64,000 nt of DNA, taken from assembly GCA_965221635.1 (NCBI GenBank), contig OZ244902.1, positions 2,046,001 to 2,110,000 on the forward strand, in the 5' to 3' direction. A program made the translations under genes and the position numbers. How positions within the stretch are numbered: the stretch's first letter is position 1; each line of letters begins with the position of its first letter. The stretch comes from JAAXHB01 sp965221635. Lineage in GTDB: Bacteria; Actinomycetota; Acidimicrobiia; Acidimicrobiales; Aldehydirespiratoraceae. The notes beneath the pieces are model-generated. The model saw only the letters and a list, made by a program, of their open reading frames with translations. It was not told the origin of the DNA and made no database searches. Positions 1 through 7,971 of this stretch are shown here, piece after piece.

Positions 1-52
1 AAGGGTCGCCGCGCCCGCCGATGCGAGCCCGCCTGAGGCGCCCGAACTTGCG

Positions 53-1393
53 GTGAGCCCGCTGAGCGCGCCGCCACGAGCGATGGTGGCCGTGCCCGGC
101 TCCAAGAGCATCACCAACCGGGCTTTGCTGTGCGCCGCGCTGGCCGGGGGCGCCACCCGCATCGAGGGCGCACTGTTCGCGGATGACACCCGGGCCATGG
201 CCGACGCCGTGGCAGCCATGGGCGCAGGCGTCGTGGCCGACGAGCAACAAGCCCAGTTCGTGGTGACCGGAGTGGGGGGCTCGCCGCGCCCCGAGGGTGG
301 GGTGGTGATCGACGCCCGCATGTCGGGAACCACAGGCCGTTTCGTGGTGCCCGCCCTGGCGACGGGCCCAACCGCTGCAACCGTGGACGGGCATGCGCAG
401 CTTCGTGGCCGACCCTTCGGTGATCTGATCGACGTGCTGGCACACCTCGGCGTGCAAATCGACGCCGGACCCCAGGGCGGTTTGCCGCTGCGTGTTCGGG
501 GGCCGATCACCGCGGCGGGCCCGGTGAGCGTGTCGGCGCAGCGTTCCAGCCAGTTCCTGTCGGGTTTGATGCTGGCCGCGCCGGTGGTGCCCGGCGGGCT
601 CGAACTGGTGGTGGAAGGCGGCCTGGTGAGCAGGCCCTATGTGGAGATGACCGCAGCGGTGATGGAGGCGTTCGGTGCTTCGGTGCGAATCTCGGGCCGC
701 CAGATTTCGGTGGCCGGGAGCGGCTACCAATCACCGGGCACCTACAGGGTTGAGCCGGACGCCTCCGCGGCGTGCTATTTCTGGGCCGCGGCGGCTGTCA
801 CCGGAGGCACGGTGGGGGTGACCGGCCTCGGCACAGGCTCAATCCAGGGCGACGTGGCCTTCGCAGGGGTGCTGGAGTCGATGGGCGCCGGCGTTGAGGA
901 AGCACCAGGCGGGGAGATCGTCGTCACCGGTGGCGCCCTGGCCGGCGCCAATGTCGACCTGCGCCACATTTCCGACACGGCGCCCACGATGGCTGTGGTT
1001 GCGGCCCTCGCGCAAGGCTCAACCACCGTTGGGGGGATCGGATTCATTCGAGGCAAGGAAAGCGACAGGATCGCAGCGCCGGTGCGTGAGCTGCAGCGTT
1101 GCGGTGTGAACGCACGCGAGCTTCCCGACGGTTTCGAGGTGCATCCGGACGGGCCGGCGTCGGGCGCGCTGATCCGCACATACGACGATCACCGCATGGC
1201 CATGGCTTTCGCCGTTTTGGGTTTGGTGGTGCCCAAAATGCGAATCGAGAAGCCCGGTTGTGTGGCCAAGACCTTCCCCGGGTTCTTCCACACCCTCAAC
1301 GCCCTGCGCGAGCGCCCGCCGGGGTCGGAGCCGCCGGGGTTGGAGCCGCCGGCGCCGACGTGTTCGCTCGACGGCAGCGGAGTGGCGCGGTGA
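53..1393 (+). CDS. aroA: 3-phosphoshikimate 1-carboxyvinyltransferase (EPSP synthase)
   Basis: Sixth step of the shikimate pathway: transfers the enolpyruvyl group of PEP to shikimate-3-phosphate in the cytosol. Family motifs seen: PGSKSITNRALL near residue 15, SGTTGRF near residue 91, SDTAPTMAVVAALA, RGKESDRI and TYDDHRMAMAF towards the end. At 446 residues it is of normal family length. I chose the GTG at 53, but the same frame is open back to the window edge with coding-like Ala/Pro/Glu codons, so a start outside the window is possible. The C-terminal tail is a Pro/Glu-rich low-complexity stretch. The stop overlaps the cmk start (GTGA), indicating translational coupling. Confidence 0.95.
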   Translation: MSPLSAPPRAMVAVPGSKSITNRALLCAALAGGATRIEGALFADDTRAMADAVAAMGAGVVADEQQAQFVVTGVGGSPRPEGGVVIDARMSGTTGRFVVPALATGPTAATVDGHAQLRGRPFGDLIDVLAHLGVQIDAGPQGGLPLRVRGPITAAGPVSVSAQRSSQFLSGLMLAAPVVPGGLELVVEGGLVSRPYVEMTAAVMEAFGASVRISGRQISVAGSGYQSPGTYRVEPDASAACYFWAAAAVTGGTVGVTGLGTGSIQGDVAFAGVLESMGAGVEEAPGGEIVVTGGALAGANVDLRHISDTAPTMAVVAALAQGSTTVGGIGFIRGKESDRIAAPVRELQRCGVNARELPDGFEVHPDGPASGALIRTYDDHRMAMAFAVLGLVVPKMRIEKPGCVAKTFPGFFHTLNALRERPPGSEPPGLEPPAPTCSLDGSGVAR

Positions 1394-2187
1394 GGGTGAT
1401 CGCCATTGACGGGCCGGCCGGTTCGGGCAAGTCGACACTGTCCAAGGCGCTGGCGCAGCGGCTCGGTTTGGAGTATCTCAACACCGGTGCCATGTACCGG
1501 GCGGTCACCTTCGCGGTTCTGCAAGCCGGTGGCGACCCGGCCGACGAGGAGTTCGCGGCAACGGTTGCCCGCAATTCGCGCATCCGCATCAACGGCGACG
1601 AGGTCACCGTGGACGGCGTCGACGCATCGGTGGCCGTTCGTGGGCAGGAGGTGAACCTCGCGGTGAGCGCAGTGGCCGCGCACCGCGCCGTGCGAGATGA
1701 ACTGGTGGCCCAACAGCGGGAATGGGTTCGGCGCCGAGGTGGTGGCGTGGTGGAGGGTCGAGACATCGGAACCGTGGTGTTTCCCGACGCCGAGTTGAAG
1801 GTGTACCTCACCGTCGAGCATGACGAGGGCGCGCAGCGCCGAGCCGCCCAGGACGCACAGCTCACAGGCCCACCACCAGCCGGATCGGACGCCGCGCCGG
1901 ATGCATCCCCGACAATGCCGCCTGGCCTGCGCGACGTTCGCGACGCGAGCCGAGGCCTTCACCAAGCCCCGGATTCCACCAAGCCCGATGATCGGCCCGA
2001 TCCAGTTGCCCCCGGCGGGGTGTCCGCGGCGGCGGCCGACCTGGCACGGCGCAACCACCTCGATTCGACCCGAGCGGTGAATCCCCTCAAGAAGGCAACG
2101 GACGCGATCCACGTGGACACCACGGCGAAGACCTGCGAAGAAACGGCCGACATGATCATCGGGTTGCTCGAAGACCCCGACGGGTAG
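1390..2187 (+). CDS. cmk: Cytidylate kinase with an internal Pro/Asp-rich insertion
   Basis: Phosphorylates CMP and dCMP using ATP. The P-loop GPAGSGKSTLSKALA lies near the N-terminus, followed by the NTGAMYRAVTF substrate motif and the VVEGRDIGTVVFPDA motif; the C-terminal LARR and DSTRAVNPL elements are also present. At 265 residues it is about 40 longer than typical enzymes. The excess is a low-complexity segment (about residues 158-205, rich in Pro, Asp, Ser) between the RRAAQD helix and the final LARR helix. It starts at a GTG overlapping the aroA stop. The aroA-cmk pairing is common in actinobacteria. Confidence 0.93.
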   Translation: MRVIAIDGPAGSGKSTLSKALAQRLGLEYLNTGAMYRAVTFAVLQAGGDPADEEFAATVARNSRIRINGDEVTVDGVDASVAVRGQEVNLAVSAVAAHRAVRDELVAQQREWVRRRGGGVVEGRDIGTVVFPDAELKVYLTVEHDEGAQRRAAQDAQLTGPPPAGSDAAPDASPTMPPGLRDVRDASRGLHQAPDSTKPDDRPDPVAPGGVSAAAADLARRNHLDSTRAVNPLKKATDAIHVDTTAKTCEETADMIIGLLEDPDG

Positions 2188-2428
2188 GCACGTCAGTCGG
2201 ACCAGCGACCGTCCCCGGCCGAACCACCCCACACAGTGCGTGCGCGCTTCGGCCTGTCGACCAACCTGGGCCCGCGGCCGTCAAAGCGCCCCTCTGATCA
2301 GTGCCGACCCGCCCACGCTCTAGGATCGATCACGGCAGGCGAAACGCCGCAACCCCCGTCCCAGAGAACCGCACAACACCGTTGCCGACCCGTTGCGATC
2401 GGCTTCACCCCGCCCCGGAGCAAGGATC

Positions 2429-3331
2429 ATGAGCCGCAGCGTTTACGGCCGGCGAGGGCCCGGCAAGTCAGACCGCCCCGCCGACGCGAAGCGCCGCAGC
2501 CGCCAGTCGTGGCCGGGCAGGGTGTTTTACAAGACGGCGTGGTCAATTGCGTGGGTGTTGGCCAAGTTGCTGTTCCGGGTGCGGGTGGAGGGCCGCGAGA
2601 ACTTCCCCGAGGGGCCGTTCGTGCTGGCGCCGGTACACCGGTCGTTCATCGACACGCCCATCGCCGGGCTGATCACAGGGCGGCGACTGCGTTTCATGGG
2701 CAAGGAGAGCCTGTGGGAGTCCAGGCTGCTGGGGGCGGTGCTCAACACGCTGGGCGGATTCCCGGTGGAGCGAGGCACAGCCGACCGGGTGGCCTTGCGG
2801 GCCGCTTCGGATGTGCTGGCGTTGGGTGAGGCGCTGGTGATGTTCCCCGAGGGCACTCGCCGGGCCGGGCCGAGGCTGCGTCGCAGCGACATGCACGACG
2901 GCCCTGCGTTCGTGGCGGCTCGGGCGGGTGTGCCGATAGTGCCGGTGGGTCTCGGTGGCACGGTGCGGGCGTTGCCGGTGGGTGCGAAGGTGCCGCGCCC
3001 TCGCCGTGTGGTGGCCGTGGTGGGCGACCCGCTGATACCCCCCGCGAAGGTTGGTGGTCGTGTGCCGCGCCGGTCGGTGAGGGAGTTCACCGACCGCTTG
3101 TACCTGGAGTTGAGAGACCTTTATGTGGAGGCCAGAGTGCTCGCCGGCGTCGAACGGCCACCCGAGGAAGCCCCTTCGGCATCGACCGGATCCGCCGAAT
3201 CGGCCGGATCCGCCGATGCCGGCGAGGGTGAGCGCCCGGGCAGCGTGCGGTCACGATCCGAGATGGTCAGGCGGTTCAGAACCTCGCTGGCGCCGATGCT
3301 GCGGTCATTGAGAGGCAGGCGCCGGGCGTGA
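2429..3331 (+). CDS. plsC: 1-acyl-glycerol-3-phosphate acyltransferase (PlsC family)
   Basis: Membrane-associated acyltransferase of phospholipid synthesis. The catalytic HX4D motif is HRSFID near residue 71, and the glycerophosphate-binding motif is FPEGTR. A hydrophobic segment (about 35-50) precedes the catalytic domain. The start ATG at 2429 has GGAG/AAGGA upstream. The last 70 or so residues form a Ser/Ala/Glu-rich tail encoded opposite the 3' end of ispH, so the two genes overlap tail-to-tail by about 210 bp. Paralogues with other acyl acceptors cannot be separated from sequence alone. Confidence 0.88.
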   Translation: MSRSVYGRRGPGKSDRPADAKRRSRQSWPGRVFYKTAWSIAWVLAKLLFRVRVEGRENFPEGPFVLAPVHRSFIDTPIAGLITGRRLRFMGKESLWESRLLGAVLNTLGGFPVERGTADRVALRAASDVLALGEALVMFPEGTRRAGPRLRRSDMHDGPAFVAARAGVPIVPVGLGGTVRALPVGAKVPRPRRVVAVVGDPLIPPAKVGGRVPRRSVREFTDRLYLELRDLYVEARVLAGVERPPEEAPSASTGSAESAGSADAGEGERPGSVRSRSEMVRRFRTSLAPMLRSLRGRRRA

Positions 3332-4290
3332 TCGGTTCCCATGGTGATGCCCGCGGCGGTGTCCACAGCGGCCAGTAGTTCCCGCAGGTTGCGTGGCGGG
3401 GGGAAGTACTCGTCCTCGTCGGTCACTCGCACTTCGCGAACCCCTTTGGCGGGGGCGAGTCGTTCGATCACCTCACGCACCAAGTCCTCGGGCGCCGAAG
3501 CCCCGGCGGTCACACCCACTGTGCCGCTGAGATCGTCGGGCAGTTCCTGTGCGTTGTTCACACGGAACACTCGTGGGCAACCCGCCTGGCGGGCCAGGCT
3601 CGCAAGCGCGTTGGTGTTGGACGAGTTGGACGACCCGATCACCACCATCGCGTCGCAATCCGGTGTGATCTTCATCAACGCCGACTGCCGGTTGGTGGTG
3701 GCGAAACACAAGTCGCTGGTGCCGGGCTGCCACAGGTCGTCGTAACGCTCGGAAGCAGCGGCCAGCACGTCGGCCCAGTCTCGATGCGACAGCGTGGTTT
3801 GCGCGAGGAACGCCACCGGCGTGTCGAAGTGGGGAAGCTCGGCCACCTGTTCGGGTGATTCCACCCTGTGGATCGCCTCGGGCGCCACCGCCATGGTGCC
3901 CACCGCCTCCTCGTGCCCGTCGTGGCCCGCATAAACAATCTGGTAGCCCTTGGCCGCTCGGGTTTTCACCTCGTGGTGAACCTTGGTCACCAGCGGGCAC
4001 ACGGCGTCCACCACGTAACCGCCGTTGCGGCGCGCCTCCTCCACAACCTCGGGCGCCGACCCGTGAGCGGAGAGCATCACCGGTCGGCCCTTGGGCACGT
4101 CGGACATGTCGTCCACGAAGATTACGCCCAGCTCCTCGAAGCGTTGCACCACCGACTGGTTGTGAACAATCTCGTGGTAGCAGTAAACGGGAGGCTCAAA
4201 CGCCTGAACCATCCACGCCAGCGCTTTGATCGCCATCTCCACCCCGGCGCAAAACCCCCGAGGCGCAGCCAAAAGCACCAACTCAACCAT
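3121..4290 (-). CDS. ispH: 4-hydroxy-3-methylbut-2-enyl diphosphate reductase
   Basis: Last step of the MEP isoprenoid pathway, a [4Fe-4S] reductase giving IPP and DMAPP. The three cluster cysteines are seen in PRGFCAG, DAVCPLV and SDLCFATTNRQ. HEIVHN and SAHGSAP carry the conserved histidines. SSNSSNTNAL is the substrate-binding signature. I start at the ATG at 4290, giving 389 residues; the frame is open further upstream, but that extension is unlike the family. After the catalytic domain there is an extra tail of about 45 residues (Ser/Ala/Asp/Pro-rich) encoded antisense to the plsC tail. Confidence 0.95.
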   Translation of the reverse strand: MVELVLLAAPRGFCAGVEMAIKALAWMVQAFEPPVYCYHEIVHNQSVVQRFEELGVIFVDDMSDVPKGRPVMLSAHGSAPEVVEEARRNGGYVVDAVCPLVTKVHHEVKTRAAKGYQIVYAGHDGHEEAVGTMAVAPEAIHRVESPEQVAELPHFDTPVAFLAQTTLSHRDWADVLAAASERYDDLWQPGTSDLCFATTNRQSALMKITPDCDAMVVIGSSNSSNTNALASLARQAGCPRVFRVNNAQELPDDLSGTVGVTAGASAPEDLVREVIERLAPAKGVREVRVTDEDEYFPPPRNLRELLAAVDTAAGITMGTDHARRLPLNDRSIGASEVLNRLTISDRDRTLPGRSPSPASADPADSADPVDAEGASSGGRSTPASTLAST

Positions 4291-4544
4291 CCCCACCAGG
4301 CTACGCGCCCGCCCCAGCCCCCAAATCCCCCAAGCGCAACTCCCGCCCGCCAAACAAGCGCTCTCGAAGATGTCGCAGTACCGGTGCCGCAAGCCCTGGA
4401 GGAATCCTCACGCCGGGTGTGTCCATGGCGGACGGCCGCGACTCTGCGGTGGCACCAAAACCACCGGAAGGATCAGAGAGTCCGGCGCCAACCAAGCCTG
4501 CGGCCGTGGCTTGGCCTCCTGGTGGGGGCGCGTAGGCTTTTGGG

Positions 4545-5966
4545 GTGGTGGCCGGGTCGTTTTGGATGGAGACCTTGGGTTGCCCGAAGAACCAGGTGGA
4601 CTCGCAGAAGCTTCAGGCGCTGCTTGCATCTCAGGGTCTTGAGGCGGTTGAGGCTGTTGGCGACGCCGACCTGGTGGTGATCAACACTTGCGCGTTCATC
4701 GAGGAGGCCCGTGCCGAATCGATCGAGGTGATCCTCGACGCCGCCGACGCCAAGCGATCGGATGCCGAACTGGTGGTCACCGGGTGCCTGGCCGAGCGTT
4801 ACCGCAGCGAACTGCTCGAAGAACTGCCCGAAGTTGACCGGGTTGCCGGGTTCGGCCAGTCCCTCACGGCAGTGCCGGTGACGCTGGGGCCGACCCGGAC
4901 GGGCTCGGCAGGCGCGGCGGGCATGGCAGAAAACCGAGCCAATGGCCGTGCCGCTGCGGGGAAGGGCACGTCACCCGAATCGGCATCGCAGCCGATCCCC
5001 GCGTTTGACCTGTTGAACCTTCCCCGGCCCGCGTCGGATCGACCTTGGGCTTACGTGAAGGTGGCCGAGGGCTGCGACCGGGCCTGCGGGTTTTGCGCCA
5101 TACCGAGCTTCAGAGGCGCCCAGCGCAGCCGCAACCCAGCGTCGATCCTGGCCGAGGTGGACGCCCTGCAAGCACGCGAGATCGTGCTCGTGGCCCAGGA
5201 TCTGGCCTCCTACGGGCGCGACAAGGCCACCCGCCCGGCCACCGCATCACAAGCACCGCCAACCCAGGGGCCGCCACACCGATCCGCCCCGATTGTGAAG
5301 CTCGTGCGAGACGTTGCACGTCGGGTGGATCGTGTGCGCCTGTTGTACCTGTACCCGTCGAACCTCAGCGACGACCTGATCGACACGATCTGCGAAACCG
5401 GGGTGCCCTACTTCGACCTGTCATTGCAGCACGTGTCCGCCACGCTGCTGCGCCGAATGCGACGCTGGGGCAACGCCGAACGCTTCCTCGAACGAATCCG
5501 CACAATCCGCCGCCGCGAACCCCAAGCGGCGTTCCGTTCCAGCTTCATCGTGGGATACCCCGGCGAAACCGAAGCCGACCAGGACATGCTGCTCGCATTC
5601 CTGCAGGAAGCCCAGCTCGACTGGTGCGGATTCTTCGCCTACTCCCCGGAACCGGGCACCTACTCCACCACCCTGGACGGCGCGGTGGACGCCGCCCTCG
5701 TCGGCGAGCGCCTGGCAGAACTGAGCCAAATCCAGGATCCGATCACCGCGCAGCGCCGCGACCAGCTCGTGGGCGCCACGGTGGAGGTTCTGGTGGACGA
5801 ACCGGGCGTGGGCCGCACACACCGCGAGGCACCCGAGATCGACGGCGTGCTGAATGTGCCGACCACTCTCGAACCTGGCACGATTGTGCCCGTGACCGTC
5901 ACCGCTTCACTCGGCTGCGACCTGCAGGCAACCCACCTCCAGGCCCCACGGGCAACACAAACATGA
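4545..5966 (+). CDS. rimO: Ribosomal protein uS12 methylthiotransferase RimO
   Basis: Radical-SAM enzyme that methylthiolates an aspartate of ribosomal protein S12. The N-terminal UPF0004-type domain carries cysteines in TLGCPKN, VINTCAF and VTGCLAER. The radical-SAM CX3CX2C motif is CDRACGFC at about residues 177-184, followed by AIPSFRGAQRSR, which fits RimO better than MiaB. A C-terminal TRAM-like segment ends the protein. Two low-complexity insertions are visible, one between the N-terminal and radical-SAM domains (about 125-160) and one near 225-248. The stop overlaps an upstream ATG duplicated from the pgsA start (ATGA). Confidence 0.92.
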   Translation: MVAGSFWMETLGCPKNQVDSQKLQALLASQGLEAVEAVGDADLVVINTCAFIEEARAESIEVILDAADAKRSDAELVVTGCLAERYRSELLEELPEVDRVAGFGQSLTAVPVTLGPTRTGSAGAAGMAENRANGRAAAGKGTSPESASQPIPAFDLLNLPRPASDRPWAYVKVAEGCDRACGFCAIPSFRGAQRSRNPASILAEVDALQAREIVLVAQDLASYGRDKATRPATASQAPPTQGPPHRSAPIVKLVRDVARRVDRVRLLYLYPSNLSDDLIDTICETGVPYFDLSLQHVSATLLRRMRRWGNAERFLERIRTIRRREPQAAFRSSFIVGYPGETEADQDMLLAFLQEAQLDWCGFFAYSPEPGTYSTTLDGAVDAALVGERLAELSQIQDPITAQRRDQLVGATVEVLVDEPGVGRTHREAPEIDGVLNVPTTLEPGTIVPVTVTASLGCDLQATHLQAPRATQT

Positions 5967-6061
5967 CCGGACTTCACCCGGCGAACCTGCCGACGGTTGC
6001 GTTCCGCCGCGACGCTGCGAGAGGCATCTCGAGATGACCGGACTTCACCCGGCGAACCTGC
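5963..6061 (+). repeat. 28-bp direct repeat duplicating the pgsA start
   Basis: The first 28 bases of pgsA (6034-6061) occur also at 5963-5990, 71 bp upstream. The upstream copy opens a 24-codon frame (5963-6037, beginning MTGLHPANL) whose ATG overlaps the rimO stop and whose TGA overlaps the real pgsA ATG. It looks like a partial tandem duplication that turned the ancestral coupled start into a short leader peptide. Confidence 0.85.
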
Positions 6062-6633
6062 TCACGCTCACTCGGCTGGTGCTGGCGCCGCTGCTGTTCT
6101 GGTTGATACTCGACGCCGAAGCCGACAGGGGCGTGTCCTGGGCGGCGTTCGGTTTGGGTTGGGCCATTGCGGGCACCGACTTCTTCGACGGCAAGCTGGC
6201 ACGCCGCGCCAACCTCGTCACCCGCAGCGGCGAGTTCCTGGATCCGTTGGCGGACAAGGTGGTGGTGCTCGGGGCCGGGTTCTGCCTTGTGGCCGTGGAG
6301 CGCTACTGGTGGCTGCCGATGACAATCCTGGCGGTGCGTGAGCTGGGAATCACCGCTTGGCGCACCCGCTGGGCCGGCGAGGGCGTGTCCATACCGGCAC
6401 GCCGGTCGGCCAAGTACAAAACCCTTGTGCAAGGCCTGGCTCTGGCCATGGCGGTGTTCCCGCCGCTTTCGGAAGCCGACGTGGCGGTGGCCTCGGGGCT
6501 TTGGGTGGCAGCAGTGTTCACGGTTCTCACCGGAATCCAGTACCTGCGAGACGGCGCCGCGGCGGCGTCAAGAAAACCACACCGAGACGAACCGTCCGAG
6601 CACCACGACCGCAGCGGAGACCAACTCCGGTGA
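6034..6633 (+). CDS. pgsA: CDP-alcohol phosphatidyltransferase (PGP synthase-like)
   Basis: Integral membrane enzyme joining CDP-diacylglycerol to an alcohol, probably glycerol-3-phosphate. The family signature DGxxAR-x8-GxxxDxxxD is complete, as DGKLAR then GEFLDPLAD at about residues 51-73. Several hydrophobic segments follow, and the C-terminus is short and charged. It sits between rimO and cinA, a usual place for pgsA. The start at 6034 is coupled to the stop of the duplicated leader frame, and the gene end overlaps cinA (GTGA). Confidence 0.88.
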   Translation: MTGLHPANLLTLTRLVLAPLLFWLILDAEADRGVSWAAFGLGWAIAGTDFFDGKLARRANLVTRSGEFLDPLADKVVVLGAGFCLVAVERYWWLPMTILAVRELGITAWRTRWAGEGVSIPARRSAKYKTLVQGLALAMAVFPPLSEADVAVASGLWVAAVFTVLTGIQYLRDGAAAASRKPHRDEPSEHHDRSGDQLR

Positions 6634-7949
6634 AGTGCGAAGTGCTGGCCATCGGCACCGAACTGCTGCTGGGTCAGATTGTTGACACCAACTCTTCGTG
6701 GATAGGCGAGCAGCTAGCCCAATCAGGCATCGACAGCCACTTCCAAACCAAGGTCGGCGACAACCTCGACCGCATCATCGGCGCGCTGCGGTTGGCGCTC
6801 GACCGCTCCGACGCGGTGATCGTGTGCGGCGGCCTCGGGCCAACACCAGATGACATCACCCGTGAGGCAATAGCGGCGGTGATGGGCGTGGAGTTGCGCC
6901 GCAACACCGAAGTGGCCGAACGCATCCGCAAACGCTTCGCGGTGCGTGACAGGCCAATGCCCGCCAACAACTACCGCCAGGCCGACGTGCCCGTGGGCGC
7001 CACGGTGATGAGCGTGCAGCCCGGCACGGCGCCCGGTTTGGTGTGCCCGGTGGGATCCAAGGTGATCTACGCGGTGCCGGGTGTGCCATGGGAGATGAAG
7101 CGCATGGTGTCCCAATGCGTGCTCGACGATCTGCGCGCCCGAAGCGGAACCACAAGCGTGATCGCCAGCCGCACGCTGCGCACCTGGGGTCATTCCGAAT
7201 CGGGACTCGCGGAGGTGCTCGACGACGAAATCCGCCGACTCGACGAGGCCGGTGAGGCCACGATCGCCTTTTTGGCCAGCGGCTGGGAAGGGCTCAAGGT
7301 GCGGATCACCGCCAAGGCGTCCGACGAGGAAACGGTGCAGCGGGTCCTCGCCGAGCAGGAACGCCGGGTGCGCGACCTGATTGGTGATGTGGTGTTCGGG
7401 GTGGACGACGACACCATGGAATCGGTCACCCTCGAACTGCTCAACGACCGTGGGCTCACCCTGGCACTGGCCGAATCAGTAACCGGAGGACTCATCGCCG
7501 CTCGTCTCACCAACGTCGCCGGCGCCAGCCGGGCGTTACGAGGTTCGGTGGTTCCCTATCACCGCGACATCAAGGAACGATTCCTCGAGGTTCCCCGCCC
7601 GCCGGTGTCGGTGGTGAGCGGCGAGATGGCGTTGGCCATGGCCGAGGGTGTGTGCCACAAGCTGGGCAGCGACATCGGCCTGGCCACAACCGGAGTGGCC
7701 GGCCCCGACCCTCACGAAGGGGTGGAACCAGGCACCGTGTGGGTGGGCCTGTGGTTTGCCTCTGGTTTCGAACCCCCCCAAAGCCCTCGCGGCGACAACG
7801 GCGGCAACACCCTCTGGGTAACCGGCCAACACCAAGAAGCCCTGGGCCGCGCCCAGAAGCTCACCTTCCCCTTCGACCGAGACAGGATCAGGCAGTTCAC
7901 CACCATCACAGCCCTAAACCTCCTCCGAACCACCCTGCTCTCCAATTAG
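6630..7949 (+). CDS. cinA: CinA family protein (competence/damage-inducible, NMN deamidase-like)
   Basis: Two-domain CinA. The N-terminal MoCF-like domain has AIGTELLLGQIVDTNS, VCGGLGPTPDD and a VPGVPWEMK motif. The C-terminal domain has LALAESVTGGLIAARLTNVAGAS and TTGVAGPDP, typical of nicotinamide-nucleotide amidase. At 439 residues it is full length. The GTG start overlaps the pgsA stop. It converges on the methyltransferase gene, leaving only 22 bp between stops. Confidence 0.93.
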   Translation: MKCEVLAIGTELLLGQIVDTNSSWIGEQLAQSGIDSHFQTKVGDNLDRIIGALRLALDRSDAVIVCGGLGPTPDDITREAIAAVMGVELRRNTEVAERIRKRFAVRDRPMPANNYRQADVPVGATVMSVQPGTAPGLVCPVGSKVIYAVPGVPWEMKRMVSQCVLDDLRARSGTTSVIASRTLRTWGHSESGLAEVLDDEIRRLDEAGEATIAFLASGWEGLKVRITAKASDEETVQRVLAEQERRVRDLIGDVVFGVDDDTMESVTLELLNDRGLTLALAESVTGGLIAARLTNVAGASRALRGSVVPYHRDIKERFLEVPRPPVSVVSGEMALAMAEGVCHKLGSDIGLATTGVAGPDPHEGVEPGTVWVGLWFASGFEPPQSPRGDNGGNTLWVTGQHQEALGRAQKLTFPFDRDRIRQFTTITALNLLRTTLLSN

Positions 7950-7971
7950 GGCGGCACAGCAAGCCTTCCGC

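Noticed and set aside
2236..2829. 197-codon frame overlapping the plsC start
   Set aside because: It runs out of frame into plsC, has shadow-like Arg/Pro/Gly composition and no start signal.
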